Shown: positions 1 to 5,075 of the stretch, in pieces
Layout: each line of letters begins with the position of its first letter
Position numbering within the stretch: the stretch's first letter is position 1
DNA from: Syntrophaceae bacterium CG2_30_49_12
Lineage (GTDB): Bacteria; Desulfobacterota; Syntrophia; Syntrophales; CG2-30-49-12
Direction: 5' to 3'
Assembly (NCBI GenBank): GCA_001873675.1
Contig: MNZP01000210.1
Location: 1-5,279 of the forward strand
DNA length: 5,279 bases
Program-made: the position numbers and the translations under genes
The notes under the pieces: generated by a model
What the model was told of the DNA's origin: nothing
Database searches by the model: none
What the model saw: only the letters and a program-made list of their open reading frames with translations

Positions 1-28
1 CTGCCTGATCAGAGGTCTCACGGAAGTA

Positions 29-259
29 TCACCCACCCGCCGGCGCAAAAAAGTGATTCCGCGTCAACGCTATACTATGGCCTAAATCCGATTTCTCCTC
101 TTTTGTCAGCCCTGAAAACGACAAATAAACCGCCTTGCCAATTGTCAAAGAACCATCCCTTGCCCGAAGTCTATCAAAATCTACGTCAAAGACCTTCCAA
201 TTTCCGATTTCCGAAAAACCCGGATGAAAATGCGAGTGTCCTGCTGAACCGACCAGCAT
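29..259 (-). CDS. Hypothetical cassette protein, 76 aa
   Basis: I do not recognise this family. The ATG at 259 is preceded by GGAG (265-268 on the plus strand) with a 5-nt gap, which supports both the start and real translation. The product is soluble and mixed in charge, with no signal peptide or membrane segment. It has a His-rich N-terminus (AGHSHFH at residues 6-12) and an aromatic-rich centre (GNWKVFDVDFDRLRARDG at about 19-36). It begins 26 nt inside the cassette that starts at the R' box of the attC at 286-377, as expected for a cassette gene. The stop lies at 29-31 and the cassette's own attC must lie left of the window. Function is unknown. The protein is short but shows no obvious sign of being broken. 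Confidence 0.6.
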   Translation of the reverse strand: MLVGSAGHSHFHPGFSEIGNWKVFDVDFDRLRARDGSLTIGKAVYLSFSGLTKEEKSDLGHSIALTRNHFFAPAGG

Positions 260-285
260 TCAATCTCCATATATGGCACGGCTTA

Positions 286-377
286 GTTCAACCCAGAATT
301 GTGTGGCGGCGAAGCGAAACCGCAGCTTGCAAATTCATGCTCCCTGGCGCGCCACACGAATTCTTTATTCGTTAGGC
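286..377 (-). other. attC recombination site of the hicAB cassette (92 bp)
   Basis: On the plus strand the site opens with GTTCAAC (286-292, RYYYAAC) and closes with GTTAGGC (371-377, GTTRRRY). Between them, AATTGTGTGGCG pairs with CGCCACACGAATT. The pairing is perfect over 12 bp except for one unpaired G in the right arm. In known attC sites the folded bottom strand carries such an extrahelical G in the L'' arm and guides the integron integrase. Its position here makes the plus strand the bottom strand and the cassette genes minus-strand, which agrees with the ORFs. The site starts 10 nt after the hicB stop, the normal place. The terminal loop is about 40 nt and may form a smaller inner hairpin (GCGAAGC with GCTTGC). 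Confidence 0.85.
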
Positions 378-386
378 ACATTTTGC

Positions 387-605
387 TTACACAGCCTGAT
401 AGATCAGTGGTCGAAAACGAGGTTCTGGTATTGGTTTCCTATTAGCACGGGCTGTTTCAATCCAGGCTTCTTTCGCCTTTAATACCTCACGTAATGCTTC
501 TTCTGGTGTTGTGCCAAAAGCGGAGCAGTGTTTCAAATCTGGTATATCTGCGATATAACCCTCATCTTCTTCACTGTAGAATATATTGACATGATAATCT
601 TTCAT
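387..605 (-). CDS. hicB: HicB-family antitoxin (short form, 72 aa)
   Basis: Antitoxin partner of the HicA mRNA interferase encoded immediately upstream. The sequence has the HicB/UPF0150 pattern: an N-terminal beta strand (YHVNIFY), the acidic turn EDEGYIADIPDLKHCSAFGTT at about residues 13-33, then the helix TPEEALREVLKAKEAWIETARANRKPIPEP. This is the partly degraded RNase-H-like fold that covers the toxin active site. The ATG overlaps the hicA stop codon by 4 bp (ATGA), so translation is probably coupled. At 72 residues it lacks the C-terminal helix-turn-helix or ribbon-helix-helix domain of longer HicB proteins, so by itself it should not be a DNA-binding repressor of the pair. It sits in a cassette ended by the attC at 286-377. 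Confidence 0.92.
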   Translation of the reverse strand: MKDYHVNIFYSEEDEGYIADIPDLKHCSAFGTTPEEALREVLKAKEAWIETARANRKPIPEPRFRPLIYQAV

Positions 606-856
606 TCTTCATCCCCCATTTGCAGATTATATTGCTCAACAATCTCCAATAATTGCCTCACCTGATATGCCTTTGCTTTTCCTTTGACATCTTGCAGGTT
701 TACCAGCTCTGGTACGTGGTCATGTACAAAAATGTGATGGCTGCCTTTGATACGATCTAATCGAAATCCAAACATTTCAGCACCCGCTACTGCCTCTGAA
801 AATCGAATATCTTTTGAGCCAGATAACAACTTTTGCAACAACTTGCATTTTTTCAT
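602..856 (-). CDS. hicA: HicA-family mRNA interferase toxin (84 aa)
   Basis: Small toxin of a type II toxin-antitoxin pair; HicA proteins cleave mRNA and halt growth until neutralised by HicB. The signature GSHHIF lies at residues 38-43, with the family's catalytic His in this motif. It is preceded by the usual strand GFRLDRIKGSHH and followed by a C-terminal helix (YQVRQLLEIVEQYNL). The length is normal for HicA. The ATG at 856 has AAGGA (862-866 on the plus strand) 5 nt upstream. Toxin-first order and a 4-bp overlap with hicB are canonical. The gene begins about 46 nt from the recombination point in the R' box of the attC at 897-966. It is therefore the first gene of its cassette and probably needs a promoter within that short leader or read-through from upstream. 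Confidence 0.93.
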   Translation of the reverse strand: MKKCKLLQKLLSGSKDIRFSEAVAGAEMFGFRLDRIKGSHHIFVHDHVPELVNLQDVKGKAKAYQVRQLLEIVEQYNLQMGDEE

Positions 857-875
857 TCAGTTCCTTCTTCTATGC

Positions 876-887
876 AAGCTTAAGCTT
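876..887. promoter_or_regulatory. 12-bp perfect palindrome in the hicA leader
   Basis: AAGCTTAAGCTT is an exact palindrome between the attC R' box and the hicA Shine-Dalgarno sequence. A TATAAG hexamer for the minus strand overlaps its edge (plus 885-890), so it could be an operator over a -10 element. I find no acceptable -35 at the right distance. The palindrome is seen; a regulatory role is a guess, made less likely by the missing DNA-binding domain in this HicB. Confidence 0.3.
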
Positions 888-896
888 ATAATGTGT

Positions 897-966
897 GCCT
901 AACGGCCAGAATCACCAGACATGAACCTGCTGCGGGTTCAGGGTCTGGTGGATTCTGTGGTTGGGC
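897..966 (-). other. attC recombination site of the two-gene cassette (70 bp)
   Basis: Textbook attC layout on the plus strand: GCCTAAC (897-903, RYYYAAC) at one end and GTTGGGC (960-966, GTTRRRY) at the other. The arms AGAATCACCAGAC and GTCTGGTGGATTCT pair over 13 bp with a single unpaired G in the right arm, the extrahelical base expected in L'' of the bottom strand. An inner TGAACC/GGTTCA stem extends the hairpin, leaving a loop of only about six bases. Recombination would occur within the minus-strand R' box GTTAGGC, after its G at plus 903. The last nine or so codons of the upstream gene (938-1309) lie inside the site. Confidence 0.92.
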
Positions 967-1309
967 TACGTCCTGATTTCTCAGTTCCAGGCCTACTGTC
1001 TCCGAAAGAGTAACCTTTCCCGATCAACGGAAGGACAGGGCCACCTATCCAATACCGGCGGCGAACATCCACATTGCCCATCAGTTTTGCTACGTTCGGG
1101 TCACTACCGGGGGATTCGTATCCATCAAAATAGGCCGTCCGGGATCCACCCGCACCCAGTATGTCAAGTTGGTTGTCATCTGACTTGCAGTTTAAGATAC
1201 CTTGGCCATAGTAGTCCAAGAGGTTGAGGTTCTCGAACTGCAGTGGAACAGCAACAACGGCAATGGCCGCAACTACGCAACCTGCCGGAACAAGAAAGCG
1301 AGAGACCAT
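938..1309 (-). CDS. Hypothetical secreted or membrane-anchored cassette protein, 123 aa
   Basis: No family recognised. Residues 1-24 form a hydrophobic N-terminal signal or anchor (MVSRFLVPAGCVVAAIAVVAVPL). The PAGC at 8-11 loosely resembles a lipobox but is early, so lipidation is doubtful. The rest (about 25-123) is soluble, Gly- and Asp-rich, with YYGQGILNC, GAGGSRTAYFDGYESPGSDP and RRRYWIGGPVLPLIGKGYSFGD. That suggests a small exported domain. The start follows the stop of the upstream membrane-protein gene by two bases (TAA, CA, ATG) with no clear Shine-Dalgarno, so it is probably translated by coupling. The final nine or so residues (Ser/Thr/Pro/Arg-rich) are encoded by the attC at 897-966, a common feature of cassette genes. 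The extreme C-terminus may therefore be functionally unimportant. Confidence 0.6.
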   Translation of the reverse strand: MVSRFLVPAGCVVAAIAVVAVPLQFENLNLLDYYGQGILNCKSDDNQLDILGAGGSRTAYFDGYESPGSDPNVAKLMGNVDVRRRYWIGGPVLPLIGKGYSFGDSRPGTEKSGRSPTTESTRP

Positions 1310-1311
1310 TG

Positions 1312-1692
1312 TTAGGGAGACATACGGTTAACATTACGGAAAACGATAGTCCCTGCGAACATCATTGCAGTGGAGAGAACACCCGCGAGGAGGGCGAAAA
1401 GCCATCCGCAATTCCAGACGGGATAACTGTAAGCACCAGAGAATCCCAAAAGAAGGAATAGAGGTGATACCAAGAATAGCGCAATAGTCCCGAACGAAGG
1501 CCATTGTCGAGGTGTCTGGCGGTTCAGTTCAGATAGTATGGCAAGGGGAGGGAGTATCACGAACCAGCCTACTATGACAAACGGATCGCCCTTTTGTATG
1601 CCTCTCATATAAGCAACATATCCTCCTGCGAAACCCATGCACAGTTGCGAAACAATTATGCCAGTCACATCCATCATTCTCGTTTTCTTCAT
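1312..1692 (-). CDS. Hypothetical four-helix integral membrane protein, about 126 aa
   Basis: No family recognised. The protein has a Lys/Arg-rich N-terminus followed by four probable membrane segments. In numbering from the longer start these lie at about residues 15-34, 43-60, 74-95 and 101-123 (the last contains WLFALLAGVLSTAMMFAGTIVF). I chose the ATG at 1692 because AAGGA lies 8 nt upstream. An in-frame ATG at 1710 would add six residues (MKRNRK) but has only the recombination half-site in front of it. The gene ends two bases before the start of the 123-aa exported protein, so the two are likely co-translated and may act together, for example as a membrane protein with an exported partner. 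Function is unknown. Confidence 0.62.
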   Translation of the reverse strand: MKKTRMMDVTGIIVSQLCMGFAGGYVAYMRGIQKGDPFVIVGWFVILPPLAILSELNRQTPRQWPSFGTIALFLVSPLFLLLGFSGAYSYPVWNCGWLFALLAGVLSTAMMFAGTIVFRNVNRMSP

Positions 1693-1710
1693 TTTCCTGT
1701 TCCTTTTCAT

Positions 1711-1718
1711 GCCCTAAC
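1711..1718 (-). other. R'-like half-site at the array edge
   Basis: The plus-strand GCCCTAAC reads GTTAGGGC on the minus strand, matching GTTRRRY except that the purine run is one base longer. It lies directly before the first cassette gene, where an R' or attI-type crossover would be expected. No matching GTTRRRY partner or attC-type stem lies to its right. It may be an attI remnant, a secondary integration site, or chance. Confidence 0.35.
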
Positions 1719-1729
1719 ATTTACATAGA

Positions 1730-1776
1730 GCAATTTTGCCTGATATCCTGATATTGAACAGACAAACAGGCATTGC
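1730..1776. repeat. Imperfect inverted repeat after the flavodiiron gene
   Basis: GCAATTTTGCCTG (1730-1742) pairs with CAGGCATTGC (1767-1776) with three unpaired T, around a loop of about 24 nt. The loop edge contains a tandem 8-bp repeat (CCTGATAT twice, 1739-1754). It starts 3 nt after the flavodiiron stop codon, so it could act as an mRNA 3' stem or weak terminator. There is no T-run on the minus strand, so an intrinsic terminator is not supported. Confidence 0.35.
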
Positions 1777-1779
1777 GAA

Positions 1780-2973
1780 TCAAGCCTCTAAAACGGCAAG
1801 GCGCTGCCCTATCTTTCTGCCAAACTGATAGCACGCTTCCAGAGCCTCTTTATGAGGGACAAATTGTACCTTTACGCCCGGATCAATGAGTTCAAATTTC
1901 ATCCCTTCCAATTCCCTGTTAATGATCTCCATCGCTTCACCGCTCCAGCCATAGGAACAAAAGGCAGCGCCAATCTTGTTTTGCGGTTTCAAGCCCTTCA
2001 TGTAAGTCAAAAAGTCACCTACCGTAGGAAATATCCCGTTATTTATGGTCGGTGAACCGACGATAACGGCCCCGGCATCAATGATTTCGGTCATGATATC
2101 GCTCCGATGACAGGAACGCAGATGCATCGGTCTGGCATCTACCCCTTCCTCCCTGAGGGCGGCGGCTATCGCCTCGGCCATCTTTCCGGTGCTTCCCCAC
2201 ATCGTATCGTAGAGAACTACCGCCTTTCTCTTAGGCTTCTGATTGCTCCACTCCACGTAAGCCTTGATTATTTTGTTAGGGTCCTGCCGCCAGATGATGC
2301 CGTGATCCGGACAGATGGCGTTAAAGACCAGCCCCATTTCCGTTACCTTATCCACCAGTTTGAGAATGAGGGGGGCATAGAGGAGGAGGATATTGGCAAA
2401 ATACTTCAGGGCATGGGGTATTATTGCCTCGCCGATTTCATCGTCAAATTTCTCAGGTCCTGCGTAATGCTGGCCAAAGGCGTCACTGGAAAAGAGGAGC
2501 TTATCCTCCTTGATATATGTGAACATGCTGTCCGGCCAGTGGAGCATCCTCGTTTCCAGGAAAACAAGGTTCCTCTTGCCAAGGCTCAGTTCTCCACCGT
2601 TTTCCACTACCCGGTAATTCCATTTCTCCTCAAAGTGACAGGAGAGGTTTTTCTGACCCATCCTCGAGCAAAACAGGGGCTTATCTTCCCCGATTTTGTG
2701 CATCAACCTCGGCAGACCACCTGAATGGTCCATTTCTGTGTGGTTACTGATAACGTAGTCTATCCTTTTCGGATCAACGATCTGACTGATGTTATCGAGC
2801 ATTTCATCGGCGAACTCCTTTTTAACGGTATCAATCAGAGTAATCTTTTCATCCATGATCAGGTAACAGTTATACGTCGTTCCACGATAGGTGGAATACC
2901 CATGGAAATCCCTGATATTCCAGTCAACAGCCCCCACCTGGTAGATTCCCTTAGCCACTTCTATTGGTTTCAT
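1780..2973 (-). CDS. fprA: FprA-type flavodiiron protein (A-type flavoprotein), 397 aa
   Basis: Cytoplasmic flavodiiron protein that reduces O2 to water and/or NO to N2O with electrons usually supplied by rubredoxin. Residues 1 to about 248 form the metallo-beta-lactamase-like domain. All six diiron ligands are present with family spacing: H78, E80 and D82 (NHTEMDHSGG), H145 (LHWPDSM), D164 (FSSDAFG) and H224 (CPDHG). Residues about 250-397 are a flavodoxin domain, with the FMN phosphate loop TMWGSTG at 257-263, GSPTINNGIFP at about 316-326, and CSYGWSGEA at about 349-357. The length matches Moorella/methanogen-type FprA, with no extra C-terminal rubredoxin or flavin-reductase module. The ATG has AGGAGG (2979-2984) 5 nt upstream. 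It lies 30 nt after the rubredoxin gene, its probable electron donor. O2 versus NO preference cannot be read from the sequence. Confidence 0.96.
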   Translation of the reverse strand: MKPIEVAKGIYQVGAVDWNIRDFHGYSTYRGTTYNCYLIMDEKITLIDTVKKEFADEMLDNISQIVDPKRIDYVISNHTEMDHSGGLPRLMHKIGEDKPLFCSRMGQKNLSCHFEEKWNYRVVENGGELSLGKRNLVFLETRMLHWPDSMFTYIKEDKLLFSSDAFGQHYAGPEKFDDEIGEAIIPHALKYFANILLLYAPLILKLVDKVTEMGLVFNAICPDHGIIWRQDPNKIIKAYVEWSNQKPKRKAVVLYDTMWGSTGKMAEAIAAALREEGVDARPMHLRSCHRSDIMTEIIDAGAVIVGSPTINNGIFPTVGDFLTYMKGLKPQNKIGAAFCSYGWSGEAMEIINRELEGMKFELIDPGVKVQFVPHKEALEACYQFGRKIGQRLAVLEA

Positions 2974-3003
2974 CTTCCCCTCCTAAAGTTTGCGCTTTTC
3001 TGG

Positions 3004-3162
3004 CTACTCTTTTTCAAATAGATCCTTCGCTGCCCCGCAGACAGGGCATCTCCAGTCATCGGGCAGGTCTTGGAATCTGGTTCCAGGTTTTACACCGCCT
3101 TCCGGATCCCCCTGGACGGGGTCGTAAGTATAGCCACAAACGGAGCATACATACCTTTCCAT
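3004..3162 (-). CDS. rub: Rubredoxin, 52 aa
   Basis: Small cytoplasmic one-electron carrier with a single Fe(Cys)4 centre. The translation starts MERYVCSVCGYTYDP and contains the two metal-binding pairs CSVCG (C6, C9) and CPVCG (C39, C42). It also has the conserved core aromatics Y4, Y11, Y13, F30 and W37, and the GDPEGGVKPGT loop. The length is that of classic type I rubredoxins, with no fusion. The start at 3162 is fixed by GGAGG (3170-3174) 7 nt upstream. The gene sits between the isf-arsC fusion (38 nt upstream) and the flavodiiron gene (30 nt downstream). This is the well-known rubredoxin-flavodiiron pairing, so it most likely donates electrons to FprA. Confidence 0.97.
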   Translation of the reverse strand: MERYVCSVCGYTYDPVQGDPEGGVKPGTRFQDLPDDWRCPVCGAAKDLFEKE

Positions 3163-3192
3163 TAATTCACCTCCCTTGTTAGGTAATTGTTA

Positions 3193-3204
3193 ATGAATAT
3201 TCAT
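3193..3204. promoter_or_regulatory. 12-bp AT-rich palindrome between isf-arsC and rubredoxin
   Basis: ATGAATATTCAT is a perfect palindrome overlapping the stop of the fusion gene and lying 19 nt upstream of the rubredoxin Shine-Dalgarno. It could be an internal operator or part of an internal promoter region, but I see no clear -10/-35 pair, and such AT-rich palindromes also occur by chance. Confidence 0.2.
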
Positions 3205-4166
3205 GAATCACCGATCAGCTTTTTCACCCTTTTTTCAATTTCATCCCTCACCTCGCGCATAAGGCTTATGGGCTTGCCGGAGGGATCCGGTAAATTCCAG
3301 CCCTGGATGGGCACGCCGGGAATAAAAGGGCATTCATCCTCGCAACCCATAGTGACGATCATGTCCGGCTTCATATAGCTTAAAATCTTATCAATGGAGC
3401 TTGTTCGGAGGAAGGCCATGTCTATTCCCTTTTCCTTCATCGCCTCCACCATAGAAGCGTTTATTTCTTGGGCTGGTTGACTGCCAGCGCTTTCTGCTTC
3501 TACTCTGTCTCCTGCGTAATACCGGGCAAACGCGCTTGCCATCTGGCTGCGGCAGGCGTTTTCCCTACAGAGAAAGAGGATTTTCTTCCTCTTGAGAAAT
3601 GGTTGTATGAGCTCCACGGCCTTTTCCTTTGTCTCTGTCAGGGCGGTCTGGTGCTTTGCGATATCTCCCGGTTCCTCTATCTGCCTGTAAGTGAGACTCC
3701 CGACGAGGCTGGCCCCGACGGCATCGAAGAAATATTTAGCGATGAGGGTAAGTCCATCGAAGAGTTTCTCGCCTTTTGTCGCCCCCAGAGATAATAGAAA
3801 ACCCTGTCTCCACCTCCGACCCGGATCGGTGAGATTAAAGACGTACCTTCTGGACCAGAGGGCTTGGGAGCGGTCAATGAGGGCCTTCATCTGGGCCGGT
3901 GGACCGTAAAAGAAGACCGGGGTAGCCATGACGATGAGATCCGCCCGCCAGAGAAGGGGATATATCTCCTCCATGTCGTCCTTCAGAGGACAAAATCCCT
4001 CTCTTTCACAGGTTCTGCATCCCCGGCACGGTGTTATCTTCTTTTCGGCCACGGGCAGATTGTGTGTGCGAGCGCCAAGCCTTTCAGTCTCAGCTAAAAA
4101 AGAGGTAAGTAAAGTGGCTGTATTTCCATCCTTGCGTGGACTACCCTGCAGACCAAGAACAAACAT
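3201..4166 (-). CDS. Iron-sulfur flavoprotein / arsenate reductase (LMW-PTP type) fusion, 321 aa
   Basis: Two-domain protein. Residues 1 to about 192 are a flavodoxin-like NADPH-dependent FMN reductase/Isf domain: FMN-loop start GSPRKDGNTATLL (8-20), a compact cluster motif CX2CX2CX5C (C47, C50, C53, C59) as in iron-sulfur flavoproteins, and the ATPVFFYGPPAQMKALIDR segment (81-99). Residues about 193-321 are a thiol arsenate reductase/low-molecular-weight tyrosine phosphatase domain: P-loop CRENACR (C200 nucleophile, R206), SAGSQPAQ, relay cysteines C275 and C279 (TMGCEDECP), and D294 in LPDPSGK. Paired downstream cysteines favour arsenate reduction over phosphatase activity. The frame is continuous across the junction, so this is a real fusion in this sequence. 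AAGGA lies 8 nt before the ATG. It is the first gene of the probable operon with rubredoxin and fprA. I infer that the flavin/Fe-S domain recycles the ArsC thiols; this is unproven. Confidence 0.9.
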   Translation of the reverse strand: MFVLGLQGSPRKDGNTATLLTSFLAETERLGARTHNLPVAEKKITPCRGCRTCEREGFCPLKDDMEEIYPLLWRADLIVMATPVFFYGPPAQMKALIDRSQALWSRRYVFNLTDPGRRWRQGFLLSLGATKGEKLFDGLTLIAKYFFDAVGASLVGSLTYRQIEEPGDIAKHQTALTETKEKAVELIQPFLKRKKILFLCRENACRSQMASAFARYYAGDRVEAESAGSQPAQEINASMVEAMKEKGIDMAFLRTSSIDKILSYMKPDMIVTMGCEDECPFIPGVPIQGWNLPDPSGKPISLMREVRDEIEKRVKKLIGDS

Positions 4167-4188
4167 AAAAAGAATCCTTGTCTCAGAA

Positions 4189-4202
4189 TGACATAGATGT
4201 CA
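4189..4202. promoter_or_regulatory. Dyad TGACAT-N2-ATGTCA upstream of the isf-arsC operon
   Basis: A perfect 6-bp dyad with a 2-bp centre lies 22 nt before the start codon of the fusion gene, just upstream of its Shine-Dalgarno sequence. This is a good place for a repressor site such as an ArsR-type or redox regulator, but the motif does not identify one. A minus-strand TATAAT lies further upstream (plus 4255-4260) without a convincing -35. If that is the promoter, the dyad would sit in the 5' leader. Confidence 0.4.
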
Positions 4203-4344
4203 ATAAAAAATATGCTGGCATTCATGCTATACACTTTGCATGGACATGGAAAATATTATAGCTACTTCTGTTTGCCATTTCCCACCCGGGACCAGTAAAT
4301 GGAACAATAGTGTCTGAATTGCAAATATCTTATCCCAAAACATA

Positions 4345-4373
4345 TTGACATACGAGACTGCTTCTCCTATACT
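4345..4373 (+). promoter_or_regulatory. Sigma70-type promoter of marC
   Basis: TTGACA at 4345-4350 and TATACT at 4368-4373 are separated by exactly 17 nt: a perfect -35 and a five-of-six -10. Transcription would start near 4380, leaving a leader of about 40 nt before the ATG at 4420. The ribosome-binding site there is weak (only GGA at 4408-4410). Confidence 0.75.
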
Positions 4374-4419
4374 CACCGCTCCCAGAAAGAAGTTCTTATC
4401 AACTAATGGATAGAACAGT

Positions 4420-5029
4420 ATGGCAACTTTCTTCCAATCTGAAAATTGGATGAACTATTTATTAGCGCTGATACCAATCTTTGTAGCCATTGATGTCATC
4501 GGTATACTTCCCATTTTTATCACCTTAACCGAAGATATTGAAGCAAAAGAAAGGACAAAGATTGTAAAACAGAGTATTGTGACGTCCTTTGTTGTTAGTA
4601 TGGGTTTCCTTGCCCTCGGAAAGTTTGTATTCAGAGTCTTAGGTGTTTCCATATCTGACTTCAAGATTGCGGGTGGCATAATACTGTTCATTATTGCTGC
4701 CAGCAACCTGCTCTTTCCACAGAAAACGAACAGATTAACCAGTTCCACCCTCGGCATTGTCCCCCTCGGCACGCCTCTGATAGTCGGTCCGGCTGTTCTG
4801 ACAACTATCCTTAATCTCTGTTGATTTGTACAGTTACCTGCCAACAATCTTTTCTCTTATCCTGAACCTTTCCCTGGTATGGCTTGTCTTTTTGAATGCC
4901 GTCTGGCTGGTGAAGATGATCGGCGAAGGAGGGGCCAAGGCATTCGGCAAGGTATTTAGCCTGTTACTTGCGGCGATAGCGGTCATGATGATCAGGAAGG
5001 GAATTTATGATATGCTCTTCACAAGTTAA
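4420..5029 (+). pseudogene. marC: MarC-family integral membrane protein, interrupted by a +1 frameshift
   Basis: MarC/YchE-family inner-membrane proteins have about six membrane helices and about 200 residues; their function is poorly known, and the old link to antibiotic resistance is not well supported. The first frame (4420-4824) gives the family N-terminus, including YLLALIPIFVAIDVIGILPIFITLT, DFKIAGGIILFIIAASNLLF and VPLGTPLIVGPAVLTTIL, then stops at TGA 4822-4824. The family sequence continues in the next frame as ISVDLYSYLPTIF and then LVWLVFLNAVWLVKMIGEGGAKAFGKVFSLLLAAIAVMMIRKGIYDML, to TAA 5027-5029. Dropping one A at about 4813-4814 joins the two into a 202-residue protein of normal length. 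Nothing else is decayed, so this is a very recent mutation, a sequencing error, or less likely programmed frameshifting. It has its own promoter at 4345-4373. Confidence 0.85.
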
Positions 5030-5054
5030 GTGCCTAAAGTGAGCTAAAGTTTAG
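5026..5054. repeat. Imperfect tandem repeats of about 10 bp after marC
   Basis: CTAAAGTGAG (5034-5043) is followed directly by CTAAAGTTTAG (5044-5054), and a degenerate copy, TTAAGTGC (5026-5033), precedes them and overlaps the marC stop codon. The last copy is itself palindromic (CTAAA-G-TTTAG). The block lies between marC and a probable transposase end, so it may be the terminal or transposase-binding part of an insertion sequence. That role is inferred. Confidence 0.45.
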
Positions 5055-5075
5055 TAACGTTCAAAAGTTGTGGCA

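Larger units (their letters stand above)
1..1718 (-). mobile_element. Integron gene-cassette array (no integrase in view)
   Basis: This stretch holds five small minus-strand genes in one orientation, separated by two convincing attC sites (286-377 and 897-966). That layout, together with a toxin-antitoxin pair and otherwise unrecognised small proteins, is typical of sedentary chromosomal integrons or of attC clusters lacking an integrase (CALIN). Cutting between G and TT of each R' box gives a hicAB cassette of about 292-902. A two-gene cassette of about 903-1717 follows if the half-site at 1711-1718 is its other limit. The leftmost cassette starts at about 291 and leaves the window; its own attC is not visible. 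No intI is present: the gene upstream of the array on the minus strand is the flavodiiron protein. The two attC sites are well supported; the right-hand limit is inferred. Confidence 0.78.

Noticed and set aside
103..482. Overlapping plus-strand frames across the left cassettes
   Set aside because: They run through the attC at 286-377 and oppose minus-strand genes that have proper ribosome-binding sites and, for hicB, a known family.
1311..1317. GTTAGGG between the 123-aa and 132-aa genes as a cassette boundary
   Set aside because: It has no paired RYYYAAC with a stem, and there are only two bases between the genes, so no attC fits.
1730..1776. Inverted repeat considered as a third attC
   Set aside because: There is no GTTRRRY box on its right side, and the unpaired bases lie in the left arm, opposite to the pattern in the two real attC sites.
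2107..2724. Plus-strand 205-codon open frame
   Set aside because: It is antisense to the flavodiiron gene, whose six metal ligands and flavodoxin motifs are all intact; the antisense protein resembles nothing.
3178..3184. GTTAGGT upstream of rubredoxin as an integron box
   Set aside because: There is no partner box or palindrome, and it lies inside a well-formed operon next to a Shine-Dalgarno sequence; a chance match.
4199..4204. Minus-strand TTGACA as the -35 of the isf-arsC operon
   Set aside because: The hexamer 17 nt downstream is ACAAGG, not a -10 element, and a start there would fall at or past the Shine-Dalgarno.
4455..4847. Minus-strand 130-codon open frame
   Set aside because: It is antisense to marC, whose family sequence is clear on the plus strand.
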